From JBGZFC01 sp964346495 (GTDB lineage Bacteria > Bacteroidota > Bacteroidia > Bacteroidales > Dysgonomonadaceae), in NCBI GenBank assembly GCA_964346495.1, contig CAYFUW010000002.1:1-64000 (forward strand): 64,000 nucleotides of DNA, given 5' to 3'. Of this stretch, positions 1 through 7,622 are shown in pieces (the first letter of the stretch is position 1; every line of letters starts with the position of its first letter). Below the pieces are notes generated by a model, which was not told the DNA's origin, made no database searches, and saw only the letters and a program-made list of their open reading frames with translations. The translations under genes and the position numbers were made by a program.

Positions 1-99
1 AGTTTTTTTTTAAATAATAATTTCATAACTTTGAAGTCCCTAATGACGAATATCATTCTGGTTTATTGTGATTTTGACAATTAATAATATTATAAACAT

Positions 100-2006
100 A
101 TGAAAAAAATCTACTACTTCTAACATTGATTGCCTCCTTTATGTGCAATACTGCATTTGCTCAAATGCTTACATTAATTCCCAATCCTAATGATAATGAA
201 AATCTTGCATCAAATGACAATAAAGCAGGATACTACAGATTAGGTTTTTGTGCAAATACTTTTGACACATCAGCTGGAATTGGATTTGGTTCTACAGCAA
301 CCGCAGTTATAGCTATGGCAAAAATCAGTGCCGATTTTATAACTCCATACATGGGAGCTGAATTAGTTGGTATCAATGTTGGGCTATGTGAAACAGTAAA
401 CAACATATCCGTTTTCGTTCGTGAAACTCCTACCGGAGCTAATATCGCTTACAAAACTCTAAGTAGTCTTTCCAGTGGTTGGAATGAAGTTGTTTTTGAG
501 ACACCTTTGGTATTAGAAAAGAAAGAATATTACTTTGGTTACAAGATACCTGTGCTACCTTGTGGTACTTATCCTTTTGGTTTTACAAGCTATTGTGCAA
601 CAACAGAAGGTGCATTTTTGCTAAGTATTGATAATACCGGATTTGCCGATTACACTAAAGACTTCGGTGCTCTTACAGTACAAATGCTACTATCGGGTAG
701 TGATGAAATGTTTGCTAATATTGTCGATATTGCATATGTAAATATGCCAAAAAACATAGAAGTTAACACAGCTATAAACATTCCTATTAAAATTCGTAAT
801 TCTGGAACAAACGATATAAATAATATTGAAATCACCTATTCACTTGGAACAAATTAACCTATTTCGGTACCAATTAATGTTAATATACCCGCAGATTTAA
901 GTATTAAAACTGTAACTCTCAACAACGTTGAAATTAATATGAGTGGTGACTTTAACTTAACTATTACTAAAATTAATGGAGTCGAGTTTAACGGAGGAAC
1001 TTTTACTACTACTGTAAACGCATATGACCCTGCTCAACTTTTAGGACGGAAAGTATTGTTAGAAGAATTTACAACTGAAGGAGCTATATATGGTCCTTCT
1101 GGAAATGATCGTATAAAAAATATAATCAACCAGCCAAAGTTTAAAGGTAAAGTTAATTGGGTAACTCACCATGCATATAAATCTCTAAGTGGCAATCCAC
1201 TCATTGAAACAGACAAATATACAATTCTTGAATCTCAAAGTTATTTAAGATTTTTTGGAACAGGGTTAGATTATGTACCCGCTTTAATGATTGACAGAAC
1301 TATTTTCAAAGGAAATATTCCTGTAATGACTGTTCTTAACGATTTAACTGTTACTGAAATTAATGACTTTTTAATAGATGCATTAATTACTCCTACTACA
1401 ATAACAATTGATATTACTCAAGAAAATACAGTCGCCACAGACCGAAAAGTAAAAATTACAGCACATGGTATTGACAAAAGTGGTACTCCGCCCACAGAAG
1501 ATATGTATGTAGTTATTTTCTTATTAGAAAATTCTATCTCATCTACAACTCAATATGGGATGGGTGGAGGTGTATATATTCACAATAATGTGATTAGAGA
1601 CGTTTTGGGCGACAATGCTGCAGGAACAAAAATTGAATGGGATGGGAACTCTTATAGTGTAACTGCAGAAGCGACATTGCCAACAGGTTGGAATGCTGAA
1701 AACATGGATGTTGTAGCATTTGTTGCTAAAAACTACATGAACCCGATGAACAACGCACAAGTATTAAATAGTGAAATAACCCCATTGGCAATGACATCAG
1801 CTACTTCTATCGAAAATATAACAGGTAATGATATGAGAGTTTATGCAGAAAATGGCGCAATCGTTGCTGATGGCGAATACACTTCAATCAGCATATTCAG
1901 CATTGATGGTAAAGAATTCAGAAACAACAATCTTCCAAAAGGTGCTTACATTGTAAAAGTAGAAAACAATGGTCAAAACATCGTGAAGAAAGTTATGGTT
2001 AAATAA
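100..2006 (+). pseudogene. Broken T9SS cargo gene, Omp28-like, with sorting tail
   Basis: Two lesions split one long reading frame. An ATG at 100 is followed by seven A residues and soon meets a stop. With eight As the frame would read a normal signal peptide (MKKNLLLLTLIASF..., ending AFAQ) that joins the open frame at 126. That frame stays open to a TAA at 855-857 and continues in the same frame, with no further stop, to 2006. The repaired product would be about 635 residues. The second half has the Omp28-type start 'RKVLLEEFTTEG' followed by a thioredoxin-like stretch (about 1046-1320). The last 70 residues look like a T9SS type A sorting domain ('SISIFSIDGKE', 'GAYIVKVENNGQNIVKKV'). The intact ancestor was probably secreted by T9SS. 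Decay is the simplest reading. Poly-A length variation or a base-call error could explain the first lesion but not the stop. Confidence 0.75.
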
Positions 2007-2031
2007 CATATTCATCTGAATAGATATTCAT

Positions 2032-2059
2032 AAAAACTGCCTCTGGTGAGGCAGTTTTT
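2032..2059 (+). terminator. Rho-independent terminator after the T9SS cargo relic
   Basis: A perfect 12-bp stem (AAAAACTGCCTC / GAGGCAGTTTTT) with a TGGT loop and a T-rich 3' arm begins 25 nt after the stop at 2006. Confidence 0.9.
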
Positions 2060-2091
2060 CTGTTATCCATCCTGGTTTACATCGACAGGTT

Positions 2092-2152
2092 GTAGAGACG
2101 CGGCATGTTGAAATATAATGTAAATCCAGACTTATCGGGACAATGTCTCTAC
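2092..2152. repeat. Family A palindromic repeat, copy 1
   Basis: GTAGAGAC at 2092-2099 is mirrored by GTCTCTAC at 2145-2152. The interior (GGCATGTTGAA, GTAAATCC, TCGGGAC) is shared with the copy at 20525-20585. Shorter copies start at 30581 and 42535. Confidence 0.75.
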
Positions 2153-2164
2153 TAAACACAAAAA

Positions 2165-2189
2165 AGAGACGCGATAATATCACGTCTCT
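2165..2189. repeat. Family A short hairpin
   Basis: AGAGACG (2165-2171) pairs with CGTCTCT (2183-2189) around an 11-nt loop. The stem is the same sequence as the longer family A copies, and it lies 13 nt from copy 1. Confidence 0.6.
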
Positions 2190-2257
2190 ACATTTATCTG
2201 CCAATCACATTGAAAAAAGTCTTTCTTCTTGGCTCTTATATCTTTTATCTAAAAAAT

Positions 2258-2580
2258 TATTGCTGTCCGATAAAAAATATTTCGTCGCCTGAAAGGCGAG
2301 ATTTCCATAACCGCATGCAATCCACTGAAAGTGGAGCAGCTTGCGGAGAGACAATCAACTCATCAATACTGCCTGAAAGGCAGCACTTTATAAAAGTCCA
2401 ACCACTTCGGGTTGAAGAGTTGGGTGCATGTTTATACCGTAAGCTACTCCCGATATAACATCGGGATTGCATACGGTTATGAAAGTTTGGCTTTCCAAGC
2501 CATTTTTTTCAAAGAATTACTGAAATTGTTTACAATAAATCATTTCAGAATAATATGAAAATTTTTATCGGACAACAATA
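2258..2580. mobile_element. MITE-like element with 9-bp target duplication
   Basis: The element is bounded by terminal inverted repeats with core TGTCCGATAAAAA (left 2258-2278, right 2561-2580; one mismatch and one extra A). It is flanked directly by the perfect 9-bp direct repeat CTAAAAAAT at 2249-2257 and 2581-2589, the expected target-site duplication. No transposase fits in 323 bp, so it must be mobilised in trans. A 9-bp duplication is typical of several IS4-group elements and IS1, which is only a hint at the helper. Inside is an 18-bp inverted repeat with 17 matches (2306-2323 with 2464-2481) enclosing nested hairpins: TCGCCT-GAA-AGGCGA at 2285, TCCACT-GAA-AGTGGA at 2321, CTGCCT-GAA-AGGCAG at 2369, TCCCGAT/ATCGGGA at 2448, and TGGCTT-TCC-AAGCCA at 2488. 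Short open frames across it on both strands look spurious. Confidence 0.85.
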
Positions 2581-2751
2581 CTAAAAAATAGATACTTCAT
2601 TCCGCTAAAAAATCCATTTAGTATAACAACACAATGAACTGCTTTATTTTGATACAGCCCAATATTTCACGCGAAAGGATTTGCGCGAGAGCGTGGTTAT
2701 GAAAAAATCTTGCCTATTCAGGCAATAAAAATATATTTTTTCGGATTGGAA

Positions 2752-2790
2752 TAAAAAAATGGGCAAAGTGGATTAAAACCACAATGCCCA
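2752..2790 (-). terminator. Terminator of thrS-infC, a family C repeat
   Basis: Read on the minus strand, GGGCA-TT-GTGG / CCAC-TT-TGCCC forms an interrupted 9-bp stem followed by seven or more Ts, 40 nt after the infC stop. Its sequence is a divergent member of the CATTGCGGTT...AATCCGCATTG family seen at 30676, 42621 and 43084. Confidence 0.8.
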
Positions 2791-2829
2791 AAAATCGTAA
2801 TTCCGAAGTCTAAAATCGGAAATAATATA

Positions 2830-3402
2830 TTACTCTTCTTTCTGTTCCTTTTTATTAGAAGAAGGAGCCTTTTTAGGAGCCAACATAATTGACATTCTTT
2901 TTCCTTCCATTGTCGGCATTTGCTCTACTCTCCCATACTCTTCCAAGTCGTTTGCAAAGCGAGCCAACAACAATTCTCCCTGATCTTTAAACAAAATTGA
3001 GCGTCCTCTAAAGAACACATAGGCTTTTACCTTTGCACCATCTTTCAAAAAGTTGGTAGCATGACGAAGTTTAAAGTTATAATCGTGGTCATCTGTTTGC
3101 GGTCCGAAACGGATTTCCTTTACAGTAACTTTTACCGATTTTGCTTTTTGCTCTTTCTTTTTCTTTTTTTGTTGGTATAAGAATTTTTGATAATCGATAA
3201 TTCTACATACCGGAGGTGTAGCCGTTGGAGCTATCTCAACCAAATCTAATTCTTGTTCTTCAGCAATTCTAAGTGCTTCACGAGTTTCATAGATTCCCTC
3301 CGTTACATTCTCACCTACTAGTCTTACTTCGGGCACGCGAATTCTTTCATTTACTCTATGTTGCTGTTCTTTCGATCTTGTGTCTCTAAAGTTGCTTCTC
3401 AT
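2830..3402 (-). CDS. infC: Translation initiation factor IF-3
   Basis: IF-3 binds the 30S subunit, prevents premature 50S joining and checks the start codon and initiator tRNA. The 190-residue product has the N-terminal domain (VNERIRVPEVRLVGENVTEGI, about 17-75), a lysine-rich linker (about 75-90) and the C-terminal domain (TVKEIRFGPQTDDHDYNFK to KRMSIMLAP), followed by a short charged tail. The start is an ordinary ATG, not the ATT used by infC in E. coli. It lies 92 bp downstream of thrS on the same strand. The usual partners rpmI and rplT do not follow: the next thing downstream is a terminator. Confidence 0.96.
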   Translation of the reverse strand: MRSNFRDTRSKEQQHRVNERIRVPEVRLVGENVTEGIYETREALRIAEEQELDLVEIAPTATPPVCRIIDYQKFLYQQKKKKKEQKAKSVKVTVKEIRFGPQTDDHDYNFKLRHATNFLKDGAKVKAYVFFRGRSILFKDQGELLLARFANDLEEYGRVEQMPTMEGKRMSIMLAPKKAPSSNKKEQKEE

Positions 3403-3494
3403 TCAGTTTAAAATTATTTCCTTTCTTTTTTATATTAATATATGAATAATTGTTGAATAAAACAAATTATGATTATGCTCTGATTAATGCCATA

Positions 3495-5438
3495 TTATCT
3501 TGCATTCATCATATTTTCAACGATTTGCTTCAATCTATCCGCAAAAATAGTCAATTTTTCGGTACCTTCATCTATTCCACCCTGTTTTCTTATGGAAACT
3601 TCTTCATTTTCTGCTTCTTTCTCTCCTACGATAAGAAGATAAGGAATTCGTTTCAGCTCGTTATCTCTGATTTTTCGACCTACTTTCTCGTTGCGGTCAT
3701 CAACTTCTGCGCGAATCTCCATACGATTCAATTGTCTTGCAACATCATAAGCATAATCGTTGAATTTTTCGCTAACAGGCAACACAACTGCCTGAGTAGG
3801 TGCAAGCCATAACGGGAACTTTCCTGCAGTATGCTCAATTAGTACAGCAACAAAACGCTCCATTGAGCCAAATGGTGCACGGTGAATCATCACAGGACGA
3901 TGTTTTTGATTATCTGCTCCGGTATATTCCAACTCGAATCTTTCGGGAAGGTTGTAATCCACCTGGATGGTTCCCAACTGCCAACGACGACCTAAAGCAT
4001 CTTTCACCATAAAGTCGAGCTTTGGACCATAGAAAGCAGCTTCTCCCAATTCAACACTTGCTTTTAAGCCTTTCTCCTGACAAGCCTCTACAATAGCACG
4101 TTCTGCTTTTTCCCAATTTTCATCTGTTCCGATATATTTTTCTCTATTATCGGGGTCGCGTAACGAAATTTGAGCTTCGAAGTTCTCAAAATCCAATGCT
4201 TTGAAAATAATGAAGATAATATCCATCACTTTCAAAAACTCATCTTTTACCTGGTCGGGTGTACAGAAAATGTGAGCATCATCTTGGGTGAAACCTCTTA
4301 CACGTGTCAAACCGTGCAGCTCACCACTTTGCTCATAACGATATACGGTGCCAAATTCTGCCAAACGCAACGGCAAGTCTTTATAAGAACGTGGCGAAGT
4401 TTTATAAATTTCGCAATGGTGCGGACAGTTCATCGGTCTCAATAAGAACTCTTCGTCCTCTTCAGGTGTGTGAATTGGTTGGAAAGAGTCTTTTCCATAT
4501 TTAGCATAGTGCCCCGAAGTTACATAAAGTTGTTTTGCACCGATATGCGGTGTCATAACTTGTTGGTAATCAAACTCACGTTGAATCTGTTTCAAAAAGT
4601 CCTCCAGACGAAGACGCAATTGAGTACCTTTTGGCAACCATAATGGAAGTCCGGCACCAACGGTTTGAGAAAATGCAAACAATTCCAACTCTTTACCAAT
4701 TTTTCGATGGTCGCGTTTCTTTGCCTCTTCCAACATTTGCAGATACTCATCGAGCATTTTCTTCTTCGGGAAAGTAATTCCGTACAAACGAGTAAGTTGC
4801 GGACGAGTTTCATCGCCACGCCAATATGCACCTGCTGCCGAAAGTATCTTTACAGATTTAATATAAGATGTATTAGGCAAGTGTGGTCCACGACATAAGT
4901 CGGTAAAATTGCCTTGGGTATATGTTGTTATTTCTCCATCTTCCAATTCTTCGATAAGTTCTACTTTATAGTGCTCATCACGCTCAGAAAACATTTTTAT
5001 GGCATCTGCCTTAGATATATTTTCTCTTCTGATAGTCTCCTTAGCAGCAATCAGTTCCAACATTTTCTTTTCGATAGCCGGAAAATCGCCCTCTTTTATA
5101 GATACACCTTCGCCCGGATCAACATCGTAGTAAAATCCATTTTCGATAGCAGGACCAATTCCAAACTTAATGCCCGGATAAAGTTCCTGCAATGCTTCTG
5201 CCATCAAGTGAGCCGATGAATGCCAATATGCATGTTTACCCTCTTCGTCTTCCCATTTCAAGAGTTGAATTGTAGAGTCGTTCTCTATGGGGCGGGTTAA
5301 ATCCCATGTTTCATCGTTTATGCTTGCAGCAAGTACATCCTGTGCCAATCGCGAACTAATACTTTCCGCTATCTGTAGTGCTGTTGTTCCTTTTTCGTAT
5401 TCCCTTACATTACCATCGGGAAAAGTAATTTTTATCAT
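3495..5438 (-). CDS. thrS: Threonyl-tRNA synthetase
   Basis: This enzyme charges tRNA-Thr and edits mischarged serine. The 647-residue product has every expected domain: an N-terminal TGS domain (MIKITFPDGNVREYEKGTT), the editing domain with HSSAHLMAEAL and DLCRGPHL, the class II catalytic core (RPMNCPHHCEIYK with the zinc cysteine, GFTQDDAHIFC, and HRAPFGSMERF of motif 3), and a C-terminal anticodon-binding domain. An upstream in-frame ATG at 5468 is rejected because a -7 element (TATTTTTG on the minus strand, 5466-5473) overlaps it, so transcription should begin downstream of that ATG. The gene is the first of a thrS-infC unit. Confidence 0.97.
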   Translation of the reverse strand: MIKITFPDGNVREYEKGTTALQIAESISSRLAQDVLAASINDETWDLTRPIENDSTIQLLKWEDEEGKHAYWHSSAHLMAEALQELYPGIKFGIGPAIENGFYYDVDPGEGVSIKEGDFPAIEKKMLELIAAKETIRRENISKADAIKMFSERDEHYKVELIEELEDGEITTYTQGNFTDLCRGPHLPNTSYIKSVKILSAAGAYWRGDETRPQLTRLYGITFPKKKMLDEYLQMLEEAKKRDHRKIGKELELFAFSQTVGAGLPLWLPKGTQLRLRLEDFLKQIQREFDYQQVMTPHIGAKQLYVTSGHYAKYGKDSFQPIHTPEEDEEFLLRPMNCPHHCEIYKTSPRSYKDLPLRLAEFGTVYRYEQSGELHGLTRVRGFTQDDAHIFCTPDQVKDEFLKVMDIIFIIFKALDFENFEAQISLRDPDNREKYIGTDENWEKAERAIVEACQEKGLKASVELGEAAFYGPKLDFMVKDALGRRWQLGTIQVDYNLPERFELEYTGADNQKHRPVMIHRAPFGSMERFVAVLIEHTAGKFPLWLAPTQAVVLPVSEKFNDYAYDVARQLNRMEIRAEVDDRNEKVGRKIRDNELKRIPYLLIVGEKEAENEEVSIRKQGGIDEGTEKLTIFADRLKQIVENMMNAR

Positions 5439-5465
5439 ATTTTTGTCATTATCTGTTTTAAGATG

Positions 5466-5473
5466 CAAAAATA
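5466..5473 (-). promoter_or_regulatory. Probable -7 element of the thrS promoter
   Basis: TATTTTTG fits the Bacteroidetes TAnnTTTG -7 consensus. It lies 28 nt upstream of the chosen thrS ATG. No TTTG was found at the ideal -33 spacing, so the promoter is only half supported. Confidence 0.45.
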
Positions 5474-5496
5474 GTGATTTTGTGGTGAATAAGAGA

Positions 5497-5572
5497 GTTT
5501 TTTGAAGGATATTTTCCTATTTTAACGGTTTTAGACTTCAACTATTAGTTTTTTGTTTCACGCAAAGAACGC
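5497..5572. repeat. 76-bp direct repeat, left copy, beside MFS gene
   Basis: This segment matches 7200-7275 at 68 of 76 positions with no gaps and in the same orientation. Shared words include ATTTTAACGGTTTTAGAC and AACTATTAGTTTTTT, and both copies end in the intergenic word GCAAAGAACGC. The two copies bracket the MFS gene. Confidence 0.9.
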
Positions 5573-5630
5573 TAAGCCACGACACGTGAACACAAAACCC
5601 GCACCACTTAATATAAAACTTCTAAATTAT

Positions 5631-7112
5631 TCAAGCAATCTTTTCTTTCTTTTTCTGTTTTGGCACGGTTGCCATAATGGCTATAATAGCAACAAGTATC
5701 ATTATAAAATTAAATAAAAGTGCCATCATTGCTCCATGTCGTACATCAATGTTGTCCTGTCTTCCTACAAAAATAGAATCGAGTGCCGTAAATGGTCTGC
5801 CATGTATCACTATCCCGGTATAAATAGCAGAAGAGATGGCAACTCCAAATCCATTGCCAAGCGATGAAGCCATCTTGTAGATACCTGAACCGGCTGCAGA
5901 TTGCGATTCGGGAAGATTAGAAATAGCCGCATCAGTTGATGGAGTAGCATAAAATGCAAGACCTAAACCGAAAAAAATATATCCAATAGACATCAATATC
6001 ATATAATCTCCTGTCATTATATTTGTTGGCAACATAAACGCTATGGAAATCAACAGTATAACACATCCCCATATCATCGGTTTACGCGGTCCATACATGC
6101 GTAAAAGTTTTTCACCTACACGAATAAATAACAATATAACCACTCCATACCCTATAGTTAGCAATCCGGTTGTGTCGGCATTAACGTTACCACCTTGCTG
6201 CATCAGCATAAGTGTAACTATTAAAACTCCTGAGGTACCGTTAAGAATAAAATTAGAGATAGTTGCTCCTGTAAATGTTTTGTTTTTAAAAAGTTTAAAG
6301 TCGATAAATGTACTATCTTTCTTTCTGTTTTCAAATAGAATAAAGAGTATAAGAAAGATAATTGAAACTATACCCAAAACAGCAGACTCACTGTTATTCC
6401 ACCCTTTAGATGAACCGTTGCTTACCAATAACTGAAGAGTTACAATGAAAAACATAAAAAGAATCATGCCCACAAAATCAAATCGATGTTTTTGTGCCTC
6501 CTCAGATTTGCTTTCAGGCACATCCCTAATCAGATAGAAACCTAATAAGGAGAGCAATGCAGAGATAATAAATATCCAACGCCAACCGATATTATCTGCC
6601 AAAGCACCACCTATAACAGCAGCAAAACTAGTGCCTCCCCATGTACCCATGCTCCACAGACTGACAGCACGCTGACGACCTTTTTCATCCCAATATTCAC
6701 GAAGAAGGGCTAATGTAGCCGGCATAATACATGCTGCAGAGAGACCCTGCAATATGCGACCTGTAATAAGCACCACTGCCGTAAGGGCATGTTGTGGAGG
6801 TGTAGCAGCAACAAGAGCCGCACCAACAATAGCTAAAACAAAACCTAGTCTCGTAATTTTAACTCTGCCTATTTTATCAGCTATTCCTCCGAACATAACA
6901 ATTGTCATTCCGGAGAAAAGTGAGGTTATAGATATTGCCAAATTGAGAGTTGAACCGGGAAGTCCCAACTCTTCGTTCATTACAACATTCACATTGAACA
7001 TTGTCATTGCAAATAGCCAGAATGCCAATAAGCCCAGAATAAAACCAAATAGCACCCTATCATTTCCGCGGTATGAAGTATTACCGCAATTTACAGTATT
7101 AGTAGAAGCCAT
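5631..7112 (-). CDS. MFS drug:H+ antiporter-like transporter, DHA2 (14-TM) type
   Basis: A 493-residue inner-membrane protein with about 14 hydrophobic segments, as in the EmrB/QacA branch of the major facilitator superfamily, which exports drugs or other small amphiphiles with proton influx. Motif A appears as GGIADKIGRVKI after the second helix. The stretch ITGRILQGLSAACIMPATLA followed by REYWDEKGRQRAVSLW and GPxxGG-like turns (GGTSFAAVIGGALADNIGWRW) is typical of the family. The substrate cannot be told. It stands alone: thrS is upstream with its own terminator arrangement and the tRNA lies beyond 7437. Its borders coincide with 76-bp direct repeats at 5497 and 7200, which suggests that the segment was duplicated, inserted or could be lost by recombination. 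Confidence 0.88.
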   Translation of the reverse strand: MASTNTVNCGNTSYRGNDRVLFGFILGLLAFWLFAMTMFNVNVVMNEELGLPGSTLNLAISITSLFSGMTIVMFGGIADKIGRVKITRLGFVLAIVGAALVAATPPQHALTAVVLITGRILQGLSAACIMPATLALLREYWDEKGRQRAVSLWSMGTWGGTSFAAVIGGALADNIGWRWIFIISALLSLLGFYLIRDVPESKSEEAQKHRFDFVGMILFMFFIVTLQLLVSNGSSKGWNNSESAVLGIVSIIFLILFILFENRKKDSTFIDFKLFKNKTFTGATISNFILNGTSGVLIVTLMLMQQGGNVNADTTGLLTIGYGVVILLFIRVGEKLLRMYGPRKPMIWGCVILLISIAFMLPTNIMTGDYMILMSIGYIFFGLGLAFYATPSTDAAISNLPESQSAAGSGIYKMASSLGNGFGVAISSAIYTGIVIHGRPFTALDSIFVGRQDNIDVRHGAMMALLFNFIMILVAIIAIMATVPKQKKKEKIA

Positions 7113-7199
7113 AATATTTTGTTTTTAGAGGTTAAAAAAATATTTGTTTTCAGACTGCAATTTACGATTTTTTTGGAATTTGCTCAAATTTTATAGATT

Positions 7200-7275
7200 G
7201 TTTTTTGAAAGATATTTTCTGATTTTAACGGTTTTAGACGCTAACTATTAGTTTTTTATTTCATGCAAAGAACGC
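7200..7275. repeat. 76-bp direct repeat, right copy, beside MFS gene
   Basis: This is the partner of 5497-5572 (68/76 identical). It fills most of the 325-bp spacer between the MFS start and the tRNA. The rest of that spacer (7276-7393) shows only weak intergenic words such as CGCACCATTC and no gene. Confidence 0.9.
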
Positions 7276-7393
7276 AAAGATTTTTCGTTAAGGTCGTAAA
7301 TCTACAAATCACAAAGTCGCACCATTCAAAACTACAGCCCACCTACTAACACTAGAGACTTTTTATACAGACTTCATACTCCCGGCTATATAC

Positions 7394-7426
7394 TAAAAAA
7401 GAGCCGCCTTATAAAAAGACAGCTCT
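7394..7426 (-). terminator. Terminator downstream of the tRNA
   Basis: On the minus strand AGAGCTGTCTT pairs with AAGGCGGCTCT (11 bp with two G-T wobbles) around a TTTAT loop, followed by a run of six Ts. It begins 11 nt beyond the tRNA 3' end. Confidence 0.85.
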
Positions 7427-7437
7427 TTAAATCTTCG

Positions 7438-7511
7438 TGGTCCCAACAGGGCATGATCCTGTGACCCCCTGATTATGAGTCAGGTGCTCTAACCAACTGA
7501 GCTATGGGACC
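7438..7511 (-). tRNA. tRNA with CAT anticodon, probably elongator tRNA-Met
   Basis: This 74-nt cloverleaf has acceptor stem GGTCCCA/TGGGACC, D arm GCTC-AGTTGGTTA-GAGC, anticodon stem CCTGA/TCAGG with loop CTCATAA, a five-base variable loop, T stem ACAGG/CCTGT and discriminator A. No CCA is encoded. The anticodon arm and the GGGTCACAGG stretch resemble elongator tRNA-Met of E. coli. A tRNA-Ile2 whose CAT is modified by TilS cannot be excluded. The acceptor stem begins with a G-C pair, which argues against initiator tRNA. The T loop reads ATCATGC instead of the usual TTCRANN, with positions 54 and 58 exchanged (A54, T58). Confidence 0.93.
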
Positions 7512-7622
7512 TGACATTCGACTTGCTTTCGTCGAAATCGGGTGCAATATTACTACTTTTTTAGCAAATATGCAACAAAAATGAGATAATATTGCACTTA
7601 CGGCAATGTTTTTAACAATCGC

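Noticed and set aside
2210..2472. Overlapping plus and minus frames of 70-80 codons
   Set aside because: Both are translations of the hairpins inside the MITE; neither has protein-like composition or a plausible start context.
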